Assembly: GCA_900545025.1 (NCBI GenBank)
Contig: UQXH01000012.1
Location: 1 to 60,553, forward strand
Source of the DNA: an uncultured Phascolarctobacterium sp.
GTDB lineage: Bacteria; Bacillota; Negativicutes; Acidaminococcales; Acidaminococcaceae
Direction of reading: 5' to 3'
Length of the DNA: 60,553 nt
Numbering within the stretch: position 1 is the first letter of the stretch; every line of letters starts with the position of its first letter. This document shows positions 34,645 to 45,000 of the stretch, one piece after another. Both the position numbers and the translations under genes were made by a program. A model generated the notes under the pieces. It had not been told where the DNA came from. It searched no databases and saw only the letters and a program-made list of their open reading frames with translations.

Positions 34645-36112
34645 ATTTTTTGTACAGATGAACGTGCCCCTATCTATGCGGCTTTCCATTATCTATGGCT
34701 TACTGCTGCTGTTAATTATGCTGCTGGCCGGCATTGCCATGAGCTGCAGCTTGTATTATCTGCTGTACCATGGTGCGGGGCGAGATGTGGTGACGAGCTC
34801 GGAAAGAGTGCTGCGCCATTGGCAGGAGTTTACGCCTGTTACACAGCGGGAGTTTGTTTCTAAACATCTGCAGCCGGGCGTCGTACTCTGTATAACTGAT
34901 GAAAAAAACAGGATTCTGTTTGAAAGCACTACTAATCCGCTGATTCATGAAACAGGACGCAAGGTTTTTAAGGAAATGGATGAGGAGGAGGAGAAATACT
35001 CCTCTGGTAAGCAGGATTGGGAAGATATTGCCGAGCAGACTACAGCTAATATTTTCCAGCAGCTGGGTTTGTGGGAACGGGATCTGCATACGATAGATGT
35101 TAAAAACAGTACGGCTTATTATCTGCGCAGGGATGCGGAGGTAAATGGCAGAAACGTAAAACTGTACTTTTTTCGGACGATAACCGCAGAAAGAAATTTT
35201 CTGGAGGATTTCTGGGAAGTATTTCTCTATGCATGTTTTGGAGCAGTGCTGGCAGCGGCAGCGGCAGGCTACTTTATGAGCCGCAGGATGCTGCAGCCCA
35301 TCCGCAGGATTGTGGAGACGGCGCAGAAGCTGGAGGTCAGCGACTTAAATAAGCGGATCCCGGTACCGGAAACAAGAGATGAGCTGCAGACGCTGATTAT
35401 GACCTTTAACTCCATGCTGGCGCGCTTGCAGCAGGGGTTTGAAAAGCAGCGGCGTTTTGTTTCTGACGCATCCCATGAGCTGCGCACGCCGGCGACGGTA
35501 ATCTGCGGCTATTCGGATATGCTGGCACGCTGGGGCAAGGATGATCCAGAGGTACTGGAAGAGAGTATCAATGCCATCCGCAGTGAAGCCGCCAATATGC
35601 AGCAGTTGATTGAAAAGCTGTTGTTTTTGGCGCGCGCCGATCAGAACAGGCAGGTTGTGCATAAGGAAGCATTAGAGCTGGATGCGGTTTTGGAAGAAAC
35701 TGCTAAAGAAGCAGAAATGCTGGCGCCGCAGCTCACAGTAAGTATCAGTGAGTGTGAGCCGCTCAAAGTAAATGCCGACCCGGTACTATTCAGGCAGCTG
35801 CTGCGTATCTTTATTGATAACAGCAGTAAGTATACGCCGGATGGCGGCAGCATAACCTTGAGCTGCCGGCAGCAGGGAGACCAGGCTGTTATCTGTATAG
35901 CAGATACAGGTATAGGCATTGCAGAGGATAAACTGCCGCGTATCTTTGAGCGTTTTTATCGTGTGGACAGTGACCGCAGCCGCAGTAAAGGCGGCACCGG
36001 TTTAGGTTTAGCCATTGCCAAATGGATTGCTGATGAACATGATATTACTTTAAGAGTAACCAGTAAGGTTGGCAAAGGTACTACAGTGACCTTGCTGATG
36101 CGCAGTCTGTAA
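34625..36112 (+). CDS. Membrane sensor histidine kinase
   Basis: A 495-residue kinase with two membrane helices (about 20-42 and 195-218) flanking a ~150-residue external sensor domain. A HAMP region and HisKA with phospho-acceptor His284 (SHELRTPATVI) follow. The HATPase domain has an N-box (DNSSKYTPDG), DTGIGI and GGTGLGLAI. ATG 34625 with AAGGGGT eight bases upstream is chosen over the GTG at 34616. It overlaps the response regulator by 20 bases. Signal unknown; the domain plan resembles CusS/QseC-type kinases. Confidence 0.93.
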   Translation: MLSRMNRFFVQMNVPLSMRLSIIYGLLLLLIMLLAGIAMSCSLYYLLYHGAGRDVVTSSERVLRHWQEFTPVTQREFVSKHLQPGVVLCITDEKNRILFESTTNPLIHETGRKVFKEMDEEEEKYSSGKQDWEDIAEQTTANIFQQLGLWERDLHTIDVKNSTAYYLRRDAEVNGRNVKLYFFRTITAERNFLEDFWEVFLYACFGAVLAAAAAGYFMSRRMLQPIRRIVETAQKLEVSDLNKRIPVPETRDELQTLIMTFNSMLARLQQGFEKQRRFVSDASHELRTPATVICGYSDMLARWGKDDPEVLEESINAIRSEAANMQQLIEKLLFLARADQNRQVVHKEALELDAVLEETAKEAEMLAPQLTVSISECEPLKVNADPVLFRQLLRIFIDNSSKYTPDGGSITLSCRQQGDQAVICIADTGIGIAEDKLPRIFERFYRVDSDRSRSKGGTGLGLAIAKWIADEHDITLRVTSKVGKGTTVTLLMRSL

Positions 36113-36129
36113 ATAGGTAAGGAATAAAG

Positions 36130-36164
36130 AAAACACTGCAGAGCTTTCTGCAGTGTTTATTTTA
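36130..36164. terminator. Bidirectional terminator between kinase and MFS genes
   Basis: Perfect 12-bp stem AAACACTGCAGA / TCTGCAGTGTTT (36131-36142, 36147-36158) with a 4-nt loop between two converging genes. Confidence 0.8.
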
Positions 36165-36168
36165 CGTA

Positions 36169-37368
36169 TTATTTCTCTTTTTTCAGCAGACCGTTTACTG
36201 TATGCAAGAGTAAAAGGCAGATAACTTCGGCTGTGGCAACCATAGTTACGACGCCGTTCCAGCCATAATGTTCCAGAAAAAAGCCGCCCAGTGTGCCCAG
36301 GGCACTGGCGCCGGTATAGTACAGGAACATATACAGCGAGGACGAAACTGCCTTATCGCCTTTATTAAGCTTGCCTACCCAGCCGCAGGCTCCCGTATGA
36401 CAGCCAAAAAAACCAAAGGTAAAAATGACGAGGCCGATGATTTTGCACAGCAGCGGCATCAGTATTGTGATTATGATACCTGCCAGCATTAAAACCGCGC
36501 TGATGCCTATAACGCGGCTGTTGCCCCAGAGATAGGTTTTTTTGCCCATGTAGGCAGAGCTGAAAGAGCCGATAAGATAGGTAAAGAACAGACAGCCGAT
36601 AAAGGTCTGACTGAGATTATAGGGCTCGTGCAGCAGGACGTAGGTGATAAAATTATAGACTGATACGAAAGAGCCCATGGCGCAGAAGCCGATCAGATAG
36701 ATGAGTAAGAGCTTGGTATCAGAAAAAATATTAGCGATAATTTTACCGGGATTAAAGCTGATGGTACCGGTATTTTTGTGGTGTGATCCGGGTAGAAAGA
36801 AGCCGACGGATAAGGCAATGGCAAGATATAGCAAGCCAATCAGGATAAGTCCTGTGCGCCAGCTGAAAAAATCTGCCATGGAGCTGACGATAAGGCGTCC
36901 TGCCAGACCGCCGATAGCGTTGGCGCCGATATAGATACCCAGGACGCTGCCGACGCTGGATAGTTCAAATTCTTCATTGATATAGGCAATCATAAGGGAG
37001 GGGAAAGCTGCCAGGATAACGCCCTGCAGGAAGCGCAATAACAGGATGAGATAAAAATTGCCGCATAAACCGATGACGATAGTGAAGACAGCAGCTACTA
37101 ATAATGCAACAGTCGTTATTTTTTTGCGGTCAAGGGCAGGGCCGATAACAGCGATAAAGAGCATGGACAGCGCCATGCCGAAAAGACCTGCCGATACGGC
37201 GAGACTGGCGCTGGCAGGCGACAGCAAGAATTCTTTGGCAATAACGGGAATTAACGGCTGCACACAGTATTCGGCGCCGAAAGCTGCCATACTGCCCAGA
37301 AAGATAACAAAGATTGTCCGCCAGTAAACAGCTGTATTGACGCGGATACGGGGATAGGTTTGTTCCAT
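36169..37368 (-). CDS. MFS transporter, YnfM-like
   Basis: A 399-residue, 12-helix major facilitator protein. The cytoplasmic loop 2-3 has the family motif region (GPALDRKKIT), and helix 5 lies around GANAIGGLAGR. It most resembles the YnfM/arabinose-polymer-efflux type MFS proteins; the substrate is unknown. It starts at ATG 37368 with only a weak GGTG site. It stands alone between a terminator and the M20 operon. Confidence 0.85.
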   Translation of the reverse strand: MEQTYPRIRVNTAVYWRTIFVIFLGSMAAFGAEYCVQPLIPVIAKEFLLSPASASLAVSAGLFGMALSMLFIAVIGPALDRKKITTVALLVAAVFTIVIGLCGNFYLILLLRFLQGVILAAFPSLMIAYINEEFELSSVGSVLGIYIGANAIGGLAGRLIVSSMADFFSWRTGLILIGLLYLAIALSVGFFLPGSHHKNTGTISFNPGKIIANIFSDTKLLLIYLIGFCAMGSFVSVYNFITYVLLHEPYNLSQTFIGCLFFTYLIGSFSSAYMGKKTYLWGNSRVIGISAVLMLAGIIITILMPLLCKIIGLVIFTFGFFGCHTGACGWVGKLNKGDKAVSSSLYMFLYYTGASALGTLGGFFLEHYGWNGVVTMVATAEVICLLLLHTVNGLLKKEK

Positions 37369-37569
37369 GAATAAAACACCAGCTTTATCTGTGATAATAT
37401 AACATAAGCTTCATTATATAACTGTAAACAGGCAAATGCAAGCAAGCCTGATAATTGCGAGCAGCGGGATAGATGGATGCAGCCTTGAAGCTAAAAGCAG
37501 CTTAGGGGTATATGATTTATTGGGATAATAGTAGCTGCTTATTGTTTAGCTGTTACAATTATCAAAATA

Positions 37570-37605
37570 AAAACAAGGAGAGATTTTAATCTCTCCTTGT
37601 TTTTA
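37570..37605 (-). terminator. Terminator of the M20/DcuC-type operon
   Basis: Perfect 15-bp stem (37570-37584 with 37589-37603), TTTA loop; on the minus strand it runs into TTTTTATTTT. Confidence 0.8.
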
Positions 37606-37638
37606 TTTGCAGATATAATTGGTAAGGGTGACGAAATT

Positions 37639-38775
37639 TTACAGGGCGCCGTCTTTTGTTAATCTGCTGACGATTTTATACAGCAGTTCAAATCTGGGTG
37701 CAAGACTGCTGATTTCGCCGTATTCTCTTTCGGAATGGGCGTTGCCGCCGATGGGGCCAAGGCCGTCGATAGTGGGAATACCGAGAGCGGCGGTGAAATT
37801 ACCGTCGCTGCCGCCGCCGGTGGCAGTCCAGGAAATGTCGATGCCCAGGTCTGCCGCTATTTCATCGGTCATCCGGCAGAGTTCCAGTGATTTTTCGGAA
37901 GGATTAAAGGGCGGACGTTTCATACCACCATCTACGATGACGGATACTCTGTTATCAAAAGGATGCTGCTGGAGTTCACGGAGCTTGGTGTCAATGCGCT
38001 GAGCTTCCGTAACTTCAGTGATGCGTACATCTACTTCACATATAGTTTTATTGGCAACCACGTTAGCACCGGTACCGCCGTTAACGATACCGATATTTAT
38101 GGTAGTGCCTTTTTCTTTATTCGCCAAAGCGATAATTTCCTGACCCCATCTGATAAATTCATTGATAGCGCTGGCACCTTTGTCGGGGTCAACACCGGCA
38201 TGGGCTGCGATACCGTTAAAAGTAAGCGTATATTTGGAAATTCCTTTACGTTGATTTACCAGTGCACCGTTGGCGCGGGCAGATTCCATGATAAGCACAT
38301 AAGATGCCTTTTTGGCTTCTTGTTCAATAAGTTGTCGGGAATAAATAGAGCCTATTTCTTCGTCAGGATTAAACAGCAGGCAGATAGAGCCTTGTTCTTT
38401 GAGATTGGCAGCAGTACGATGGGCTGCCAGATAATACATATACAGTGCGCCGCATTTCATATCACTGGCGCCGGGGCCTATATAGTGCTCACCTACAATC
38501 TTAAAAGGCCGCTCAGCTACTGTACCGGCGGGAAAAACAGTATCCATATGGCCGAGCAGCAGCACATCATAATGCTCTGATGGCTTATTGGTAACTTTCA
38601 GACAGGGACCGACTTTACTGCCGATGTCGATAAGCTCCGTATGCCAGCCGAGTGCTGTAAATTTTTCCTGCAGCAGCAGAGCCACCTGACGTGTACCCTC
38701 AGGCATTTTGCTGTGGGACTCGATGTTAACAAGCGTTTGTAAATTTTTTAAATATTCTTCTACATTGAGTTTCAT
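37639..38775 (-). CDS. M20 family metallopeptidase, carboxypeptidase G2-like
   Basis: A 378-residue zinc hydrolase. GHMDTVFP holds the first His/Asp pair, GASDMKCG the bridging Asp, NPDEEIGS the catalytic Glu and zinc Glu, and GGNAHSERE the C-terminal His. The dimerisation domain lies at about 180-295 with NGIAAHAGVDP. The closest family members are glutamate carboxypeptidases that remove C-terminal Glu from folates or peptides. GGAGGCG precedes the ATG. The carrier gene lies only 18 bases upstream in the same direction, suggesting that the carrier imports this enzyme's substrate or moves its product. Confidence 0.9.
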   Translation of the reverse strand: MKLNVEEYLKNLQTLVNIESHSKMPEGTRQVALLLQEKFTALGWHTELIDIGSKVGPCLKVTNKPSEHYDVLLLGHMDTVFPAGTVAERPFKIVGEHYIGPGASDMKCGALYMYYLAAHRTAANLKEQGSICLLFNPDEEIGSIYSRQLIEQEAKKASYVLIMESARANGALVNQRKGISKYTLTFNGIAAHAGVDPDKGASAINEFIRWGQEIIALANKEKGTTINIGIVNGGTGANVVANKTICEVDVRITEVTEAQRIDTKLRELQQHPFDNRVSVIVDGGMKRPPFNPSEKSLELCRMTDEIAADLGIDISWTATGGGSDGNFTAALGIPTIDGLGPIGGNAHSEREYGEISSLAPRFELLYKIVSRLTKDGAL

Positions 38776-38793
38776 AAAAACGCCTCCTGTATT

Positions 38794-40158
38794 TTAATGT
38801 AAGAAGATAAAAGTAGTTGCCACAGTAGTGATAAGAGCTAAGAACATAGGGACAGCACTGCGTTTTACTATTTCTACAGGACTAATCTGGGCGATACCGG
38901 CAACTGCGACTACGACGGCAGTAATCGGTGAAACATTTCTTGCTATGCCTGCAGCAAACTGCATGGGTAAAAGCATTAGCACAGAAGCAATACCAACTTT
39001 TTCTGCTACCGATGGAGCAAGTGCAGCGAAGGCAAAGAAAGGCGCGTTGCCACTTCCCATGACTATGGAAGAAATAACGATTACTAAAGTCATAACTATG
39101 GTCATTCCATAGCCGCCAAAGCCAGAAGTCTGAGCATATTTAATAATTGTATCAATAGCACCGATAGAGGTAAGGCCTTTAGCAAATACTTCGCCGGCAA
39201 CAATCAGGGTTACTACGGTTGCAAATTGTGTGCCCATACCGTCAAAGAATACCTGGATACTTTTTAATACTTCTTTAAGATCTTTAGTTCTGAGCAGTTC
39301 AAAGAACATGCTGACAAAGATACTGAGAATCATGGCGGTAATAACGTCCATCTTGATATGCGATACCAGCAGTTTGCTGAAAGTTAAAATAAGGATGAGT
39401 GGCAGTACTGGCAGAAAAGCATAAATTTTGTTGAAAATACTGTTTGTTTCGTCTTCATGGATAAATTCTGTTGGTTCGGCTTTATGTCCTGCTTTGCTGT
39501 CAAAGTATTTTTGTACCAGGGCATGCGAAACAGCAACAACAGCCATAACACATACGGCGATAGGAATTTGATAAGCTGCGAAGTAGATGGCAACGTCAAG
39601 ACCGGCGTTTTTTGCGGCCAAGGTTGCATTTCCGGAGCCGGGTCCAAGGTCAAGACAGGATGCTGTCGCAATCATGGTAGTTGCTGCTTCACGACTTACG
39701 CCTAAGCTTGTCAGAATAGGGAACATGGTTACCATCAGTAACAGGCCAAGACCAGAAGCACTGGGAATAAATATATTTAGTATTTGCCCAACAATATAGC
39801 CGAGACCCAGTACTATATAAGGTGCTTTAAAAAGCTGCAACGGTTTAATACAAAGTTTTACCAGAGCTTTACTGGCTCCAATCTTGTCCATATAGCGGGT
39901 AAAACCGGCAACGGACATGATAATCATACCAAGATTGGCAGTACGCGACTGGAAAAGCGTAGTGATATATTTGAACAGGTCAAAACCGGCAAATCCAGTA
40001 GCTGCTTTGCCAGTAAGGATAGGCTTATCGCCGATAAACAGTGAACATAGCATCAGTAGCAGGCCTGCAATCATCAATACCGATTGAGCTTTATATTTTT
40101 TGATGATTAGATAGCCCGTAATAAAGGTAACGATTGTAGCTATAAGTAATCCTAACAT
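38794..40158 (-). CDS. DcuC-family anaerobic C4-dicarboxylate-type carrier
   Basis: A 454-residue carrier with about 12-14 membrane helices and the family's paired hairpin segments (FIPSASGLGLLLM, ASCLDLGPGSGN, GSGNAPFFAF, ARNVSPITA). DcuC members exchange succinate, fumarate and related dicarboxylates. ATG 40158 follows GGGGAGAG at six bases; the in-frame TTG at 40164 is too close to it. It is the first gene of an operon with the M20 peptidase, resembling the transporter-plus-M20 logic of abgT-abgAB. Substrate could therefore be an acylated or peptidyl amino acid rather than a free dicarboxylate. Confidence 0.85.
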   Translation of the reverse strand: MLGLLIATIVTFITGYLIIKKYKAQSVLMIAGLLLMLCSLFIGDKPILTGKAATGFAGFDLFKYITTLFQSRTANLGMIIMSVAGFTRYMDKIGASKALVKLCIKPLQLFKAPYIVLGLGYIVGQILNIFIPSASGLGLLLMVTMFPILTSLGVSREAATTMIATASCLDLGPGSGNATLAAKNAGLDVAIYFAAYQIPIAVCVMAVVAVSHALVQKYFDSKAGHKAEPTEFIHEDETNSIFNKIYAFLPVLPLILILTFSKLLVSHIKMDVITAMILSIFVSMFFELLRTKDLKEVLKSIQVFFDGMGTQFATVVTLIVAGEVFAKGLTSIGAIDTIIKYAQTSGFGGYGMTIVMTLVIVISSIVMGSGNAPFFAFAALAPSVAEKVGIASVLMLLPMQFAAGIARNVSPITAVVVAVAGIAQISPVEIVKRSAVPMFLALITTVATTFIFLH

Positions 40159-40413
40159 GAACAACTCTCCCCTTTTTGCATAAAACTTACAAAATAAAGT
40201 AAAATATTTTGTCTTATATCTATCGTATCTCCCCTTAAAACTATTTTTTACACCTCCTTTGATTTAAATATCCCCTTGAATACTTTTACATAAGGGCAAA
40301 TACGAAAATACAAACGTAAAAAAATGCAGTAATATAAATAATTATACCAAAATTTTTCTTTAGACAAAAGTGTTTTTAAATTACATTATTAAATAAACTA
40401 TTTTGTTACAACA
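40159..40413 (-). other. AT-rich leader and promoter region of the DcuC-type operon
   Basis: No gene is visible in this stretch. It holds the promoter at 40341-40367 and two G-rich SD-like sites on the minus strand, one of them (complement of 40251-40260, AAAGGAGGTG) without a start codon at proper spacing. Confidence 0.6.
40341..40367 (-). promoter_or_regulatory. Extended -10 promoter of the DcuC-type operon
   Basis: Minus strand: TTGTCT (40362-40367), 15-bp spacer, TGG-TATAAT (-10 at 40341-40346) with a TGn extension. The 5' leader would be about 175 bases. Confidence 0.5.
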
Positions 40414-40447
40414 ATAAAAAACAGGAGCATTTAGATTATGCTCCTGT
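40414..40447 (-). terminator. Terminator of glycerol kinase
   Basis: ACAGGAGCAT / ATGCTCCTGT perfect 10-bp stem (40421-40430, 40438-40447), followed on the minus strand by TTTTTATTG. Confidence 0.8.
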
Positions 40448-40489
40448 TAGTTTGATTAAAATCTGTTAAAGAGGGAGATATTAAATTTT

Positions 40490-41977
40490 TTAAATGCGTA
40501 CAGAAGCTGCTTTCACCGCGTTATGCCAGCCTTGCAGCAGACTTTCGCGCTTAACCTGGCCCATGGCCGGTTTAAATTCTGCGGCGATGATATGATTGGC
40601 GCGGATTGCCTCTTTGCTTTCCCAATAGCCAACCGCAAGACCTGCCAGATATGCCGCGCCCATGGCCGTAGTTTCCACGCAGTGGGGTCGTACCACCGTT
40701 GTGTTGAGGATGTCTGCCTGGAACTGCATCAGAAAGTCGTTATCACAGGCGCCGCCATCAACCCGCAGCGAAGCAATACTGATGCCGCTGTCTTCCTGCA
40801 TGGCCTGCAGCACGTCGTTTACCTGATAGGCGATGGATTCAAGCGTAGCGCGGATGATATGGCAGCGGTTGACGCCGCGGGTGATGCCTACGATAGCGCC
40901 GCGGGCATACTGATCCCAGTAAGGCGCGCCAAGACCTACGAAGGCGGGCACTACGTAGCAGCCGTTAGAGTCAGCAACAGAACGGGCCAGCTGTTCCGAA
41001 TCAGCTGCATCGCGAATCAGTCCCAACTCGTCCCGCAGCCACTGAATAGCAGCACCGACAACGAAGATAGAGCCTTCCAGAGCATATTCCACCTTGCCGT
41101 CTACGCCCCAGGCAATGGTTGTAACCAGTCCGTTATGCGAGTTTACCGGCGCCGTACCGGTATTCATCAGCATAAAGCCGCCGGTGCCGTAGGTGTTTTT
41201 TACTTCGCCCTGCTCGAAACAGGTCTGCCCAAACAGGGCACACTGCTGGTCGCCGCCGGCGCCGGCAATGGGAACTTCGCCGCCAAACAGCTTGGCATCC
41301 GTTACGCCGTAAATACAGCTGGAGGGCTTTACTTCCGGTAGCAGAGCAGAGGGGATGTTCAAAAGCCGCAGGATGTCTTCGTCCCATTGCAGGGTATGGA
41401 TGTTAAACAGCATGGTGCGGGAAGCGTTGGAATAATCCGTTACATGGACTTTGCCGCCAGTCAGCTTCCAGATAATCCAGCTGTCGATGGTGCCGAACAG
41501 CAGCTCGCCTTTTTCGGCCCGCCGACGGGCATCAGGCACGTTATCCAGCAGCCAGCGCAGCTTGGTAGCGGAAAAATACGCGTCCAGTACCAGGCCGGTC
41601 TTGGCACGGAAAAAGTCTGCCATACCCATGCGTTTGAGCTCGTCGCAGTAGGCGGACGTGCGGCGGCATTGCCAGACAATAGCTTTATGGACGGGGCGGC
41701 CGGTAGACTTATCCCATAGTACGGTTGTCTCGCGCTGGTTGGTGATACCGATAGCGGTAATATCTTTAATAGTAATATCAAGCTTGCTCATAGCTTCGTA
41801 CATTAAACCCATCTGCGTCGCCCAGATTTCTTCCGCGTCATGCTCCACCCAGCCGGGCTGTGGAAAATACTGGGTAAATTCTTTCTGCGCCGCGCTGCAG
41901 ATGCGGCCATTTTTATCGAACAGGATGCAGCGGCAGCTGGTAGTGCCGAGATCCAGAGCCATAATATATTTATTCAT
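40490..41977 (-). CDS. glpK: Glycerol kinase GlpK
   Basis: A 495-residue FGGY-family kinase of standard length. It has the phosphate-1 motif LDLGTTSCRC, GITNQRETTVLWD, AIVWQCRRT, the GAGGDQQCALFGQ segment and VDGGACDNDFLMQFQADIL near the C-terminus. It makes glycerol 3-phosphate from glycerol. ATG 41977 is chosen; an ATG six bases earlier falls on the AAGGAGG site. It is monocistronic, with its own promoter and terminator; no glpF or glpD is adjacent. Confidence 0.96.
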   Translation of the reverse strand: MNKYIMALDLGTTSCRCILFDKNGRICSAAQKEFTQYFPQPGWVEHDAEEIWATQMGLMYEAMSKLDITIKDITAIGITNQRETTVLWDKSTGRPVHKAIVWQCRRTSAYCDELKRMGMADFFRAKTGLVLDAYFSATKLRWLLDNVPDARRRAEKGELLFGTIDSWIIWKLTGGKVHVTDYSNASRTMLFNIHTLQWDEDILRLLNIPSALLPEVKPSSCIYGVTDAKLFGGEVPIAGAGGDQQCALFGQTCFEQGEVKNTYGTGGFMLMNTGTAPVNSHNGLVTTIAWGVDGKVEYALEGSIFVVGAAIQWLRDELGLIRDAADSEQLARSVADSNGCYVVPAFVGLGAPYWDQYARGAIVGITRGVNRCHIIRATLESIAYQVNDVLQAMQEDSGISIASLRVDGGACDNDFLMQFQADILNTTVVRPHCVETTAMGAAYLAGLAVGYWESKEAIRANHIIAAEFKPAMGQVKRESLLQGWHNAVKAASVRI

Positions 41978-41998
41978 GGTCATTCCTCCTTGTCTTAT

Positions 41999-42027
41999 AT
42001 TGTAAAAGAAAATATGTGCCCGGACAA
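41999..42027 (-). promoter_or_regulatory. Promoter of glpK
   Basis: Minus strand TTGTCC (42022-42027), 17-bp spacer, TACAAT (41999-42004), 21 bases before the start codon. Confidence 0.55.
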
Positions 42028-42045
42028 GTACTTGGGCAGCAAATA

Positions 42046-42076
42046 CAAAAGCCTGCGGATTTACCGCAGGCTTTTG
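42046..42076 (-). terminator. Terminator of the two-partner secretion operon
   Basis: AAAAGCCTGCGG / CCGCAGGCTTTT perfect 12-bp stem (42047-42058, 42064-42075), just past the tpsA stop; on the minus strand it continues TTTTGTATTT. Confidence 0.85.
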
Positions 42077-42091
42077 CGCTGTAAAACTGTT

Positions 42092-45000
42092 TTAGATTTC
42101 CATACCGCCGTCTACAAAATTGATTTCTGCTTTGCGTTCGCGGAAATTCCTGATACGGTCGAAAGGATTGTCTTTATAGAGATAATCCCAGGGATTCCTG
42201 TCAGGCGGATTCGCAGGAAGGAGATTTGCACTTACCGTCAGAGTGCCGGGAGTGAAAGTAATATCGTAGTTTTTGAAGAAACTTACACTGTTTTCCCAGT
42301 TGTCACCTAATTCGTAATAGGTGCCATTAAGATAAATGCCAATCGGATATTGACCATCAACGTTAATGTTAGAAGAATCTTGTATGCCGTAGCTGTAAGT
42401 ACCGGAAGCTAAACTGTCGCCATTAACCAATACGCCGTTGATATCAGTACCGGTATAGTTAGGAATCTGACCGATTGCTACAGTTTTGTCATCAGAGTGG
42501 ATATCCAGTTTTGCCTTATTGACAATAGAGTTATCAGTACCGCTTACAGTACCGGAAGTTCCGTTAAGGCCTTGAATGTTATAGTTGTTAGCCAGATCGG
42601 TATCAGTCAGTGTTATGGTAGCGCTCCAGTTATAAGTACCGGCATTGTTAGTCTGCTTATTGCCGCTGGTGTCTGCTACAGCGCCGTCGATGATGTCAGT
42701 TAATGTATAGTCACTGGAATCATAGGTATCATTACCTTGCAGTCCTTCAAAAGTAACAGAATAAGCAGTGCCGTTAGTAAGAGCAGAATTACCGTAAGTG
42801 CGGTTGACAGTGCTGAGAGAAACAGTAAGGTCTGCCTTGGTAATATCATAATCAACGTCGATATCGTAGCCAAGGTTGTTAGGATTAAATCCACCGTCAG
42901 TGCTTGCAGCAATTTGTTCGGATACGAAGCCGAGGTAATCATTGCCTGCATTTTTATTCTGCAGTGCCTGCAGCAGCTGATTTACCTTAGTGTAAGCTGC
43001 CAAATTATCAGCAGCCGTTACCTTACTAATATCAAGGCCCTGTTCCTGACCGTTATAGACAAAGCTGGTACCAGCAGCAGGATCGTAGGTTGCGCTGGTC
43101 AGGAATACTTTTAGCAGCGGATGTCCGTAGCCTTCGTAGATTTTCCAGGTGTTTGAAAAATCAAATCCTGTGTACTTATTTTTATGGTTCCAATCATCGG
43201 AAGTATCTACTACATAGCTGTTGGCAGCATTTTTGCCTTGACCAATCAATGTGCTGTTGCCATAAACATTTTCTACGGTATCAGCGTTATAGCCCGCAAT
43301 ATTACCAGTAGAATCAGCAGAGCCATTTACAGCAGTCGTATTATACGCATTGCTCAGTGTACCACTGTTATCGCCAACAATACCGCCTACATTGGTACCG
43401 CCGGTAACGGCACCATTTGTACCATCAGAGTTGAAAACAGTATTAAATACCTGGTCTGCTGTGCCTGCATTATTGCCAACGATACCGCCGACATTAGTGC
43501 TGCTATTAGCATTGATAGCACCGGTGTTATAACCTGCGATCAGTTTGCCAGTATTGCTGCCAATCAGGCCGCCGATGTTGGAGCCGTTAGCTGTAATAAC
43601 GCCGTTGTTGTAAATCTGGTATTTGTAGTAGCTATTATTGGCATCACGTCCGCCTTCAATAGTGCCGGTATTGCTGCCAACCAAGCCGCCGACGTAACTG
43701 TTGCCGATTACTGTACCATTTACGCTATTAAACATACTGCTTTCGGTGATGGAGGATTCATTGGTACCCAAAATACCTCCGACATAATCTTCACCTTTTA
43801 CAGTGCCGTTATTACTGAGAGTAGAGCCAGTAATTTCATTGCCGGTTTTTTTACCGAAAATACCACCTACGTAATTACCAGTTTCGTTAATAACTGTGCC
43901 TTCATTAGTTAAAATAGAATTTTCAATTTTACCGCTGTTAGTAGTAGCAATACCACCGGTGCCATCGTCACCAGTACCAGTAACAGTATTTGTATTTGTT
44001 AATTTGCTGTTTATGATATCCCCAGTATAGACTCCGAAGATGCCGCCTGCGCCGCCAGCTGTAGCAGTAACAGTACCAGCATTTTCAGCGGTGATGCCGT
44101 CTATTGTTGTAGTATTTTCACCAATAACACCGCCAACAAAGGTTTTACCAGTTACATTACCGTAGTTTCCGGTGAAGTCTTGTAAAGTACCATCGTTTTT
44201 ACCAGCAATACCACCAACATAACTTGCCTGCGCTGCATTAATGTCAGCACTATTAGTTGCATTTATAATGATACCGTTGCTTTGATTATATCCGACAACT
44301 CCGCCAAAATATTCAGCAGTTTCGTTAACATCTTTTACATGCAGCGATACATCATTATTAGTATTGGTTATGGTTCCAGTATTTGTACCAGCAATACCGC
44401 CAACATAATTTTGACCAGTAATACTGCCGCGATTGATAAGATTTTCGTCTGCCGTAATAGTACCTGCATTGCTGCCGGCAATACCGCCGACGTATTTTTC
44501 GCCAGTAATATCTGCGGAGCTGTCGTTAACAAGGTTGGTTAAGGTAGAACCTGGCGCATTGCTGCCAACCATACCGCCGACATAATTGGTACCGGTAATG
44601 GTACCGTTGTTGCGTCCGTTGCTGACATTACCGCTGTTAGTGCCGATGAGTCCGCCAACGTATTCACTAACAGCAGTACCAGTAATGTCTTCGCCTGTTA
44701 CGGCAGTTGCATTTACGATATTATTAACGGTGCCGCTGTTGGTACCGATGATACCGCCTACATTATCATGGCCGCTGACAATGCTTTCGTTGTAGCCGCT
44801 GTACATATTACCTTCATTAGTACCGATAATACCGCCTACATTATCGCTTGCGCCGCCGTTGGTTACGCCAAGGCTGTCTACCAGCCGGACATCTCCAGTG
44901 TTATGGCCTACAGCGCCGCCAAGGTGGGCAGCGGTAGTTCCGGAAGTAACTGTTACTGCACTGTCGCTGAAGCTGTTATTAATGCCGCCGCTGTTTGTGC

